A DNA stretch of 40,549 bases from NCBI GenBank assembly GCA_934655875.1, contig CAKUHB010000024.1, positions 1 through 40,549 on the forward strand, in the 5' to 3' direction. This document shows, piece after piece, positions 33,584 through 40,549 of this stretch. The translations under genes were made by a program, and so were the position numbers. Every line of letters begins with the position of its first letter. Position 1 is the first letter of the stretch. Source of the stretch: an uncultured Oscillospiraceae bacterium. Its GTDB lineage: Bacteria; Bacillota; Clostridia; Oscillospirales; Oscillospiraceae. The notes beneath the pieces were generated by a model, which saw nothing but the letters and a program-made list of their open reading frames with translations, ran no database searches and had not been told where the DNA came from.

Positions 33584-34661
33584 AAAGGTACTGGTCGCCA
33601 TGTCAGGCGGCGTGGATTCCTCCGTCGCGGCGAAGCTTCTGACGGACGCGGGCTATGACTGCGTGGGCTGCATGATGAAGCTCTACGACAACGAGGACGC
33701 GGGCATCCCCAAGGGCCATACCTGCTGCTCGCTCGACGATGCGGAGGACGCCCGCAGCGTCGCCTACCGGCTGGGCTTCCCGTTTTACGTCTTCAACCTC
33801 AAGGATAAGTTCGGCGCCTGCGTCATCGACCGCTTTGTGGACGCCTACGAGCACGGGATCACGCCGAACCCCTGCATTGACTGCAACCGCTATCTGAAAT
33901 TCGACAAGCTCTTCGAGCGCGCGGACGTCATGGGCTGCCAGTATATCGCGACCGGCCACTATGCGCGCATCGAGCGCGACGGGGACAAATACGTCCTCAA
34001 AAAAGCGGTCGACGCGTCGAAGGATCAGAGCTATGTCCTGTACGATCTGACGCAGGAGAAGCTTGCGCGGGTCAAATTTCCGCTTGGCGGCCTGCATAAG
34101 ACCGATGCGCGGGAAATTGCAGCTGATGCCGGTCTCATCAACGCCCGCAAGCACGACAGTCAGGACATCTGCTTCGTGCCGGACGGCGATTACGCGAAGA
34201 TCATCATCCAGCGCACCGGAAAAACGCCGCAGCCCGGCCCGTTCCTCGACCTTGACGGCAATGTCGTCGGCACGCACCGCGGCATCATCCATTATACCGT
34301 CGGTCAGCGCCGCGGCCTTGCGCTCCCGGCAGGCGAGAAGATCTACGTCGTGAAGATCCTGCCGGAGCAGAACGCCGTCGTCGTCGGCCCGGACTCCGCG
34401 CTTTACACGTCGGAATGTCTCGTCTCCAACATGCACTGGATCTCCGGTGAAACGCCTGCGCTTCCGTACCGGTGCAGCGCAAAGACGCGCTACCGCCAGC
34501 CGGAAAAGCCCTGCACGGTCTATCCGGCAGGGGAGAACGCCGTCCGGCTCGTCTTCGACGAACCGCTCCGCGCCATCACACCGGGGCAGTCGGCAGTTCT
34601 GTACGACGGCGAGATCGTCCTTGGCGGCGGCATCATCGCCCGGGAGGACGCGCCATGCTGA
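33564..34661 (+). CDS. mnmA: tRNA-specific 2-thiouridylase
   Basis: A 365-residue enzyme (about 362 if it starts at the ATG at 33573) that thiolates U34 of Lys, Glu and Gln tRNAs. The ATP-binding PP-loop is AMSGGVDSSVAAKLL. The catalytic cysteines are in NPCIDCNRYLKFD and DSQDICFVPDGDY. TGHYARIE, DQSYVLYDL and HRGIIHYTVGQRRGL are family blocks. It starts within the HD gene and ends 7 bases inside the Rrf2 gene. MnmA receives sulfur from a cysteine desulfurase, which is not encoded here. Confidence 0.95.
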   Translation: MLPMGTEKVLVAMSGGVDSSVAAKLLTDAGYDCVGCMMKLYDNEDAGIPKGHTCCSLDDAEDARSVAYRLGFPFYVFNLKDKFGACVIDRFVDAYEHGITPNPCIDCNRYLKFDKLFERADVMGCQYIATGHYARIERDGDKYVLKKAVDASKDQSYVLYDLTQEKLARVKFPLGGLHKTDAREIAADAGLINARKHDSQDICFVPDGDYAKIIIQRTGKTPQPGPFLDLDGNVVGTHRGIIHYTVGQRRGLALPAGEKIYVVKILPEQNAVVVGPDSALYTSECLVSNMHWISGETPALPYRCSAKTRYRQPEKPCTVYPAGENAVRLVFDEPLRAITPGQSAVLYDGEIVLGGGIIAREDAPC

Positions 34662-35071
34662 TCTCCTCCCGCGGGCGCTATGCCCTGCTCGTCATGATCG
34701 ATCTTGCCGAACACCGCACGGGCGGCTACATCCCCGTCAAGGAGACGGCGGCCCGGCTGGAGCTTTCGCAGAAATACCTCGAGCGCATCATGCTGACCCT
34801 TGCCAGGGCCGGTCTGATCGAGGGCGCGCACGGCAAGGGCGGCGGCTACCGCCTGACGCGCGAACCGGCGGATTATACCGCAGGCGGGATCCTGCGCGAA
34901 GCGGAGGGCACGCTCTCCAGCCTTGGAGACGCGGAGCTGACCCCGCGGGAGACCGTCTCCGCCGTCGCCGGCGTCTGGCAGAAGCTTGACGCATGCATCG
35001 CCGGCTATCTCGATTCCGTCTCCCTTTCCAGCCTGACCTCCGGCGACGCGGCAGATGAATATGTGATCTGA
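34655..35071 (+). CDS. Rrf2-family transcriptional regulator
   Basis: A 138-residue winged-helix regulator. LISSRGRYALLVMIDLAEH is the Rrf2 start, and LELSQKYLERIMLTLARAGLI with GAHGKGGGYRLTR forms the recognition helix and wing. IscR needs three clustered cysteines for its Fe-S cluster; this protein has a single Cys, near the C-terminus, so it is closer to CymR-like members without a cluster. The start lies inside the mnmA 3' end (7-base overlap). CymR controls cysteine metabolism in Bacillus, and cysK lies 1.8 kb upstream, so regulation of cysK is a reasonable guess only. Confidence 0.9.
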   Translation: MLISSRGRYALLVMIDLAEHRTGGYIPVKETAARLELSQKYLERIMLTLARAGLIEGAHGKGGGYRLTREPADYTAGGILREAEGTLSSLGDAELTPRETVSAVAGVWQKLDACIAGYLDSVSLSSLTSGDAADEYVI

Positions 35072-35072
35072 A

Positions 35073-35098
35073 AACGCAGCCCCATAGGCTGCGTTTTT
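35073..35098 (+). terminator. Terminator after the Rrf2 gene
   Basis: AACGCAGCC (35073-35081) pairs with GGCTGCGTT (35087-35095), followed by T. Confidence 0.88.
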
Positions 35099-35116
35099 CG
35101 CGGAATGCCGGCGTTC

Positions 35117-35156
35117 TTAACGGAGCCTTAACACGACGCGTTTTTTATTTTATGCT
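35117..35156 (+). promoter_or_regulatory. Promoter with 11-base direct repeat before the two-component genes
   Basis: TTAACG (35117-35122), 5 bases, TTAACA (35128-35133): an 11-base period like the repeat before pstS. The second hexamer also serves as a -35, 17 bases before TATGCT (35151-35156). A TATAAT at 35161 is an alternative -10 but lies very close to the ribosome-binding site. Whether the repeat is a response-regulator site is inference. Confidence 0.5.
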
Positions 35157-35178
35157 ATTCTATAATGGGTGAGGATAT

Positions 35179-36315
35179 ATGGATATGACACAGGGGAAGA
35201 AAGAGCCGACCTTTCGGGAGCGCCTGCGGCAGGTGTTCCGCTTCTCGTGGCGGGACTGCGCCGTCTGTCTCGGCGTGCTGACGGCTGCGGCCGCGCTGTG
35301 CGCGGTACTGCGGATGTTCGATTCGTCCGACGTGTATGTCGCGCTGATTTTTGAACTGGCCGTCGTCCTCGTTTCCCGCTTTACCGACGGCTATCTCTTC
35401 GGCCTTCTTGCGTCGGTCATCGGCGTGCTCGGCGTCAACTGGATCTTTACCTATCCCTATATGCAGCTGAATTTCACCATCGCGGGCTACCCCCTGACGT
35501 TTGTCGTCATGCTGGCCGTGTCCGTCGTGGTCAGTACGCTGACCACCCAGATCAAGCAGCAGGAAAAGCTCCGCGCCGAAGCGGAAAAGGAGAAAATGCG
35601 CGGCAACCTCCTGCGCGCCGTCTCCCACGATATCCGCACGCCGCTGACGGCCATCGTGGGCGGCATTGACGTGATCCTGGAGAACGGCGAGCAGCTCTCG
35701 CCCGAAACGCGCCGCAGTCTGCTTGAAAACATGCGCGACGAGTCCAACTGGCTCATCGGCGTGGTGGAGAACCTGCTGTCCGTCACGCGCATGTCCGGCG
35801 CGTCGCAGATCAAAAAGGAGCTGGAGGCGGGCGAAGAGGTGCTTTCTGCCGCGGCCATGAAGTTCCAGCGCCATTATCCGGCAACGAAGGTCTCCATCTC
35901 CGCGCCGGAGGAGCTGCTGATGATCCCCATGGATATCATCCTCATCGAGCAGGTGCTCATCAACCTCATGGAAAATGCCGTCCAGCACGGCAAAACGACG
36001 ACAAAGATCGATCTCTGCCTGAAGCAGGACGGCGCGTTCGCCGTATTCTCCGTCTCGGACGACGGGCAGGGGATCGCGAAGGAGCTTCTGCCGCACCTGT
36101 TTGACGGCTATCTGACCCGCGATCAGGAGGAGATCTCCGACCAGCGGCGCAATATGGGCATCGGCCTGTCCGTCTGCAAGTCGATCGTACAGGCACACGG
36201 CGGCACGATGCGCGCGGAAAATCTCCGATCCGGCGGCGCTCAGCTCCGCTTTACATTACCACTGGAGGGAAACAGCTATGAAAATCAAAGAGAAGATCCT
36301 TCTGATCGAGGATGA
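35179..36315 (+). CDS. KdpD-like sensor histidine kinase lacking the KdpD/Usp N-terminus
   Basis: A 378-residue membrane histidine kinase. Four hydrophobic segments (about 27-115) with RFTDGYLFGLLASVIGVLGVNW form a DUF4118 sensor region as in KdpD. A short coiled coil leads to the dimerisation domain with His150 in RAVSHDIRTPLTAIVGG. The ATPase domain has NLMENAVQHG (N box), DDGQGIAKE (G1) and GIGLSVCKSIVQAHGG (G2). The N-terminal KdpD and universal-stress domains are absent, and no kdp ATPase genes are nearby. Its 3' end overlaps the regulator gene by 38 bases. The signal is unknown: potassium or phosphate are guesses. Confidence 0.9.
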   Translation: MDMTQGKKEPTFRERLRQVFRFSWRDCAVCLGVLTAAAALCAVLRMFDSSDVYVALIFELAVVLVSRFTDGYLFGLLASVIGVLGVNWIFTYPYMQLNFTIAGYPLTFVVMLAVSVVVSTLTTQIKQQEKLRAEAEKEKMRGNLLRAVSHDIRTPLTAIVGGIDVILENGEQLSPETRRSLLENMRDESNWLIGVVENLLSVTRMSGASQIKKELEAGEEVLSAAAMKFQRHYPATKVSISAPEELLMIPMDIILIEQVLINLMENAVQHGKTTTKIDLCLKQDGAFAVFSVSDDGQGIAKELLPHLFDGYLTRDQEEISDQRRNMGIGLSVCKSIVQAHGGTMRAENLRSGGAQLRFTLPLEGNSYENQREDPSDRG

Positions 36316-36985
36316 ACGGACCATCCGCGGTTTCATGCAGGCGATCCTGACGGCCAACGGCTATGATGTGCTCATGGCCGGGACGGGCGCGATGGCGAAT
36401 ACGATGATCTCCTCGCACTGTCCGGATGTGATCATTCTGGACCTCGGCCTGCCGGATATGGACGGCATGACCATCCTGCAGAGCGTGCGCCAGTGGTCGA
36501 AGGTGCCCATCATCGTCGTCTCCGCCCGCAGCCACGAGCGCGATAAGGTCGCCGCGCTGGACGCGGGCGCGGACGATTATCTGACGAAGCCCTTCGGCAC
36601 CGAAGAGCTGCTCGCGCGCATCCGCGCGGCCATCCGCCACACCCGGACGCCCGACGGCGGCGCGTCCATGGCCAATACCGGCGTCTTTACCGCAGGCGCT
36701 CTGACCATCGACTATGGCAAGCACCGCGTGTTCATTGACGGCGTCGACGCCAATCTGACCCAGAACGAATATAAGCTCGTCGCCCTGCTCGGCCTGCACG
36801 CGGGCAAGGTCCTGACCTATGACTATCTCATCAAAGAGCTCTGGGGCCCCAGTGCGCGCAGCGACAACCAGATCCTCCGCGTCAACATGGCGAATATCCG
36901 CCGCAAGATCGAAAAAAACCCCGCCCAGCCCGTCTATATCTTCACCGAAGCCGGCGTGGGCTATCGCATGATCGAAGGGGACTAA
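36278..36985 (+). CDS. KdpE/OmpR-family response regulator
   Basis: A 235-residue regulator. The receiver domain (about 5-120) has the acidic pair ED in LLIEDERTIRG, phospho-acceptor Asp55 in VIILDLGLPDMDG, and Lys in LTKPFGTEELLARI. The winged-helix domain (about 135-232) ends VYIFTEAGVGYRM, typical of OmpR/PhoB/KdpE. GGAGG lies 10 bases before the ATG, within the kinase gene. Partner of the kinase above. The sequence is closest in style to KdpE, fitting the kinase type. Confidence 0.93.
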   Translation: MKIKEKILLIEDERTIRGFMQAILTANGYDVLMAGTGAMANTMISSHCPDVIILDLGLPDMDGMTILQSVRQWSKVPIIVVSARSHERDKVAALDAGADDYLTKPFGTEELLARIRAAIRHTRTPDGGASMANTGVFTAGALTIDYGKHRVFIDGVDANLTQNEYKLVALLGLHAGKVLTYDYLIKELWGPSARSDNQILRVNMANIRRKIEKNPAQPVYIFTEAGVGYRMIEGD

Positions 36986-36997
36986 TGTCTCCGACGG

Positions 36998-37031
36998 CCC
37001 CATCTTTTCTCTCGCAAGAGAAAAGATGGGG
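36998..37031. repeat. Perfect 15-bp inverted repeat after the response regulator
   Basis: CCCCATCTTTTCTCT (36998-37012) pairs with AGAGAAAAGATGGGG (37017-37031) around CGCA. No T-run follows on plus, so it is not a standard terminator, though it may end the kinase-regulator message. Confidence 0.75.
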
Positions 37032-37246
37032 GAGAAAAGAGTGCTGGGGACGCGGGGCTTGTACCGCAGTGCGATTCAGGCAGGAAACGAATTTGTCAGC
37101 TTTTGCAATCGCACCAAGTCACCTTACGGGAACTTTGGTACGCGCCGCCCGTTAGGTAAGAATCAATTTTGTTAGCTACTGCCTTTGAATGGGTGCAGTC
37201 AATAGAAGGCGTTTTCGAAACTTGCTGAATTGTACGTATTTGCACA

Positions 37247-37304
37247 GGCCAAAAACGGCTTCCCCCAGGGGAAGGCATTTTTGGGTGCAAATCTGCCAGC
37301 TTGC
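37247..37304. repeat. Intergenic hairpin element, copy 2
   Basis: The outer stem CCAAAAA (37249-37255) pairs with TTTTTGG (37278-37284). The inner stem GGCTTCCCC pairs with GGGGAAGGC with one mismatch. The tail TGCA..TC..CAG..CTTGC matches copy 1 at 32906-32962. The outer stem differs from copy 1 on both arms but still pairs. Confidence 0.7.
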
Positions 37305-37315
37305 GCGGGAAAGAT

Positions 37316-37342
37316 CCAAGAAAACCGAAGGGGTTTTCTTGG
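37316..37342. repeat. Inverted repeat, 11-bp stem
   Basis: CCAAGAAAACC (37316-37326) pairs with GGTTTTCTTGG (37332-37342), loop of 5. Confidence 0.7.
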
Positions 37343-37357
37343 TCGGTTCAAGGAGGT

Positions 37358-37383
37358 CCGGAGGGAAATCGAAATCCCTCCGG
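37358..37383. repeat. Inverted repeat, 9-bp stem
   Basis: CCGGAGGGA (37358-37366) pairs with TCCCTCCGG (37375-37383). GCTCGTTTTCTTTTTG follows, so on the plus strand it could act as a weak terminator. Confidence 0.6.
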
Positions 37384-37400
37384 GCTCGTTTTCTTTTTGT

Positions 37401-37434
37401 CACTTTTTCTTTTGGAGAAGCAAAAGAAAAAGTG
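37401..37434. repeat. Perfect 14-bp inverted repeat
   Basis: CACTTTTTCTTTTG (37401-37414) pairs with CAAAAGAAAAAGTG (37421-37434), loop GAGAAG. A 16-base palindrome, CCTGCAAATTTGCAGG, follows at 37443-37458. Confidence 0.75.
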
Positions 37435-37508
37435 AGACCGCACCTGCAAATTTGCAGGAGATGATCAGCCTTGCAGCAACCTCCAAATTTCTTTCCCCCT
37501 CATTCATC

Positions 37509-37537
37509 TTGTATCCGACATCCTTCCATGTTATAAT
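37509..37537 (+). promoter_or_regulatory. Probable promoter of the surface-protein gene
   Basis: TTGTAT (37509-37514), 17 bases, TATAAT (37532-37537). It leaves a leader of about 205 bases. An imperfect dyad follows, ACCACAA...CTGG (37549-37562) against CCAG-TTGTGGT (37593-37603). Confidence 0.6.
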
Positions 37538-37612
37538 TGGCATGCAAACCACAATTGGCTGGAAAAACGCTTCAAACACTTGCATATTTCATCCAGTTGT
37601 GGTAGGATAAGA

Positions 37613-37634
37613 AAAAGTAGTGTTCACTACTTTT
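37613..37634. promoter_or_regulatory. 22-base palindrome in the surface-protein leader
   Basis: AAAAGTAGTG (37613-37622) and CACTACTTTT (37625-37634) are perfect inverted repeats separated by TT. The short gap suits a dimeric protein-binding site better than an RNA hairpin. It lies about 75 bases after the probable promoter. Confidence 0.5.
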
Positions 37635-37751
37635 ACTGGAAATGGAAGCATACCCATAGGTTTTATGCCAAAAAAGGCATGAGTGCCATTTTCGGTCTGC
37701 CCAGGCCGCACAAGAAGCCAATTTTGAACATCACACAAGGAGAAGACGAAC

Positions 37752-40549
37752 ATGAAGAAACGATTACTTGCATTCCTGCTCGCTGTCGTAATGGTGATCG
37801 GCATGATCCCAACGATCGCGGCAAAGGACATATCGGTAATGTCGATCCTTCCCGGCACTACCGGCCGGGCGACCTACACCTTCTATGTAGGCGAGGATGT
37901 TGTCGATACGCAGATCGTCAAAGCAGGCGACACGCTGAACGAGCCTGCCGCGCCCAACGGCGCAGGCAAGTTCCTCGGCTGGGTCTATGAGGATGGCAGC
38001 GATGTCACCTTCGGCACGGTCGCCAGCGTTGCGGAAAAAGAGGTCAAGGTCATTGCAAAGTTCGACAATGTCCAGTACCTCCTGTTCATGGACAAGCAGG
38101 AAAACGGCCGCGTTGTCGGCTGTAAGACCATTCCCGAGAAGGGGAGCGTCACAACGTCCGACGTGACCTTCCCGGTCGAAGCCACGCAGGCCGTGACCGG
38201 CTGGGAGGACGCCGACGGCAACGCGGTGGAAACGGTTACATACGGCGAAGAGATCTACGTCCTCTACGCCGTCGTCGAGACCGGCAGCTGGCTGACCTTC
38301 AACACCAAAGGCGGCAGCTACATCGCCCCGCAGTTCTTCACCACTGCCCCGATCGAGCCGGCGACGGAGCCGTCCAAGCCCGGCTACACCTTCGGCGGCT
38401 GGTATCGGGATGCGGACTGCACGGAGCGCGCGGACTTCTCCTCCATCACGTCCAGCACCACCGTCTATGCAGGCTGGATCGCGAAGAACGCCGTGAGCTA
38501 CACCGTCCTGCACATGCTGGAGAACGCCGATGATGACGATTACTCCACCGACAAGAACATCGAGACGAAAACAGGCGCAGCCGGTGATCTGACGGCGGCA
38601 GCTGCAAAGAGCTATTCGGGCTTCACTGCCCAGCCCATCACGCAGCAGACCATTGCCGGCGACGGCTCCACCATCGTAAGCGTCTGTTACAAGCGCAATC
38701 TGTACACTGTGAAGTTCTATAACGACAGATATGGCAGAGACGAGGATACAAGCAAACGCATCACGGCCAAATATGGCGCGAAAATCAGCGACAAATGGCC
38801 GGGTGGCAGCTGGTTTGTTAATAAAGCTCCTGACCTGGATAAAACAGCGCAGGGCAACATTGACACCATGCCGCTAGGGGGACAGAGTTTCTACGGCCAG
38901 CAGTCTGGTACCAATGCAAAAGCAGAGTATTATCTTGAGGTTCTGCCGGGTGAAACTGGCACGGTAGTAGGTGGAAAGACCTACAAGCTGCATCATACGG
39001 ATTCTGCTCCGTCTGGTGTAATGGTTTCAAAGGAAGACCGCTATCCGATCACCGGCTTTACATGCAATACACGTTTGAGTGCGAAAGACGGCGATAGATA
39101 TAACGGCGCAAAGTTCTATTATGAACGCAACAGCTATGACCTCATATTCATCAGCGGCGGCCAGATGGTAAAGACTGAGACCGTCAAGTTCGGAGCGGAT
39201 ATCTCCCAAAAATCCTACACACCCACCACCCCGCCCGAAGGCAAGGAAGGCTACGTCTTTGTCGGCTGGTACGACAACGAGCAGGGCGCAGGCGACGTGT
39301 ATGTCTTCACCGGCAAGACCATGCCGGCGCAGAACATTACCCTCTACGCCAGGTGGGTCGCTCCGATCCATACCGTGAGATTCTGGCAGGATACAACCAA
39401 ACTGGACGAGATCACGGGCATCGCGCACGGCTCGAAGATCACGGAAGATCAGGCGCCGAAAGGCCGTGTCCACGTTGGAACCGATGACGAGTTCTACGGC
39501 TGGACGTTTGCGGACGGCACCCCGTTCAACTTCGATACCGAGATCCGCGGCAATTATGACCTGTACGCCAAGGTCGGCAGCAAGGCCGGCTACACGCTGA
39601 TCTACAGCGTCGACGACGACGAGACGCTTGTCGTTGACAGCAACCGCTACGCCAAGAACACCGACGCAGTCGTCAAGAACTACGAATCCGCGGACAAGGT
39701 CTTCCTCGGCTGGGCTACGTCTGCGGAAAGCACCACCGTGGCCTACAGACCCGGCGCGACCATCGAAATGACCGCCAATACCACCCTCTACGCGGTCTTC
39801 GGCGACAAGACCGGTACAGTCAGACTGACCTACCACAATAACTTCGGCACGACGGACGAGACCTATTCTGAAGAAGATATTGCCAACAACGGTCTGGTCA
39901 CAGTCAAGTCCTATGCGGAAACCCAGCTGCCCGCACGCACGGGCTACTCCTTCGCCGGCTGGAACACAAAAGCAGACGGTTCTGGTGATGACTACGCAGC
40001 GGGCGCTTCCGCTGTGATCGACAACGTCGATTCGAACGACCTCTACGCCGTCTGGCAGATCAAAAGCTACAACTACACCGTCGAGTATTACATCGACGGT
40101 ACGAAGGATGATACGCTGACCGCAACCCTTTCGGCTGAATATGAAGCTGAGATCACAACCTATCCCAACAAGTGCCCGACCGGCTATAAGCTGGACACGA
40201 CCGAAAACCTCCCGCTGACCATCAGCGCAGTTGCGGCGGACAATGTCATCAAGGTGTACTACGTTAAGGATAGCTACGGCTACAGTGTCGAGTATTACAT
40301 CGACGGCACCAAGAACGATTCGATGACCGTAACCGACTCCGCTGACTTCGGCACAGTCATCAACAGCTACCCCGTCAAGTGCCCGACCGGCTACAAGCTG
40401 GAAAAGACCGAAAACTTCCCGCTGACCATCAGCGCAGTTGCGGCGAACAACGTCATCAAGGTGTACTACGTCAAGGATAGCTACGGCTACAGTGTCGAGT
40501 ATTACATCGACGGCACCAAGAACGATTCGATGACCGTAACCGACTCCGC
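37752..40549 (+). CDS. Large secreted/surface protein with InlB-type and MucBP-like repeats (3' end outside window)
   Basis: The frame is open from ATG 37752 to the right edge, at least 932 residues. AGGAG lies 9 bases upstream. A signal peptide, MKKRLLAFLLAVVMVIGMIP, is followed by Ala-Ala (likely cut near residue 24). Listeria-Bacteroides (Flg_new/InlB B) modules are seen at about 183-242 (PGYTFGGWYRD...VYAGW), 487-535 (GYVFVGWYDN...LYARW) and 692-768 (GYSFAGWNTK...LYAVW). From residue 772 there are 69-residue tandem repeats starting SY.Y.VEYYIDGTK and ending VIKVYYVKD, similar to MucBP-type modules. Such proteins are wall-attached or secreted and often bind host or other surfaces. A sorting or S-layer anchor, if any, lies outside. 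No catalytic domain was seen. Specific function unknown. Confidence 0.88.
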   Translation, partial: MKKRLLAFLLAVVMVIGMIPTIAAKDISVMSILPGTTGRATYTFYVGEDVVDTQIVKAGDTLNEPAAPNGAGKFLGWVYEDGSDVTFGTVASVAEKEVKVIAKFDNVQYLLFMDKQENGRVVGCKTIPEKGSVTTSDVTFPVEATQAVTGWEDADGNAVETVTYGEEIYVLYAVVETGSWLTFNTKGGSYIAPQFFTTAPIEPATEPSKPGYTFGGWYRDADCTERADFSSITSSTTVYAGWIAKNAVSYTVLHMLENADDDDYSTDKNIETKTGAAGDLTAAAAKSYSGFTAQPITQQTIAGDGSTIVSVCYKRNLYTVKFYNDRYGRDEDTSKRITAKYGAKISDKWPGGSWFVNKAPDLDKTAQGNIDTMPLGGQSFYGQQSGTNAKAEYYLEVLPGETGTVVGGKTYKLHHTDSAPSGVMVSKEDRYPITGFTCNTRLSAKDGDRYNGAKFYYERNSYDLIFISGGQMVKTETVKFGADISQKSYTPTTPPEGKEGYVFVGWYDNEQGAGDVYVFTGKTMPAQNITLYARWVAPIHTVRFWQDTTKLDEITGIAHGSKITEDQAPKGRVHVGTDDEFYGWTFADGTPFNFDTEIRGNYDLYAKVGSKAGYTLIYSVDDDETLVVDSNRYAKNTDAVVKNYESADKVFLGWATSAESTTVAYRPGATIEMTANTTLYAVFGDKTGTVRLTYHNNFGTTDETYSEEDIANNGLVTVKSYAETQLPARTGYSFAGWNTKADGSGDDYAAGASAVIDNVDSNDLYAVWQIKSYNYTVEYYIDGTKDDTLTATLSAEYEAEITTYPNKCPTGYKLDTTENLPLTISAVAADNVIKVYYVKDSYGYSVEYYIDGTKNDSMTVTDSADFGTVINSYPVKCPTGYKLEKTENFPLTISAVAANNVIKVYYVKDSYGYSVEYYIDGTKNDSMTVTDS
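40065..40549 (+). repeat. 207-base tandem repeats in the surface-protein gene
   Basis: Copy 1 is 40065-40271, copy 2 is 40272-40478, and copy 3 starts at 40479 and is cut by the window edge. The first 71 bases of copies 2 and 3 are identical, while copy 1 is diverged. This indicates recent duplication or ongoing homogenisation and predicts variable copy number. Confidence 0.93.

Larger units (their letters stand above)
36986..37751. other. 766-base region without a convincing gene, rich in palindromes
   Basis: No reading frame here has good start signals or recognisable family features. The region holds at least five strong inverted repeats, the second hairpin-element copy, diverged short direct repeats of the type AATTTGT.AGCT..TGC (about 37089 and 37167), and the promoter of the surface-protein gene at its right end. 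Confidence 0.7.

Noticed and set aside
37189..37610. Two overlapping frames of 91 and 126 codons in the gap before the surface protein
   Set aside because: They run straight through the palindromic repeats, so their residues are translated hairpins. No ribosome-binding site or family match.

Overview
The window reads as chromosomal DNA of a fairly GC-rich, anaerobic, spore-forming member of the Clostridia, most likely Oscillospiraceae. The sequence-level reasons are spore-maturation genes (spmA, spmB), a class I hybrid-cluster protein, a 2[4Fe-4S] ferredoxin, a division/cell-wall cluster of Gram-positive type with a PASTA-bearing penicillin-binding protein, and a MurE with the DNPR motif of meso-diaminopimelate-adding enzymes. 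The family assignment is inference. No rRNA, tRNA or CRISPR array was seen.

Layout. 1-627 is the 3' end of a large serine recombinase, probably the edge of a mobile element. 759-3694 (minus strand) holds argS and spmBA. 3850-4095 is a small AbrB-type regulator, 4268-5863 is hcp, and 5910-7724 (minus strand) holds rsmI, a TrmN6-like methyltransferase and a 56-residue ferredoxin. 7903-10263 is a stand-alone ClpC-type ATPase. 10352-24599 is the dcw cluster: mraZ-rsmH-ftsL-ftsI-murE-murF-mraY-ftsW-murG-murA-ftsQ-ftsZ. It starts with a strong promoter and MraZ boxes, carries a strong terminator between ftsL and ftsI, and has a second clear promoter directly before ftsZ. murD, murC, murB and ftsA are absent from it. 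24764-26717 is a tightly coupled TrpR-like regulator, methyltransferase and hslO operon.

26788-31705 is the high-affinity phosphate uptake operon pstS-pstC-pstA-[pyridoxal/pyridoxamine kinase]-pstB-phoU. The vitamin B6 kinase is interleaved with overlapping reading frames, and a PhoP-box-like direct repeat lies upstream. 31728-32897 is cysK with a structured leader holding a 15-codon reading frame. 32965-35098 is an HD-domain protein, mnmA and an Rrf2-family regulator. 35117-36985 is a KdpDE-like two-component pair. 36986-37751 has no convincing gene and is packed with palindromes, including the second copy of an intergenic hairpin element also found at 32906-32962. From 37752 to the right edge runs an open, very large secreted or surface protein with a signal peptide, Listeria-Bacteroides type repeats and near-identical 69-residue tandem repeats.

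Most of the window is ordinary housekeeping. The parts most worth a second look are the cysK leader, the B6 kinase inside the pst operon, the paired hairpin element whose arms covary, the palindrome cluster before the surface protein, and the terminator inside the dcw cluster. No clearly new multi-gene system was recognised.
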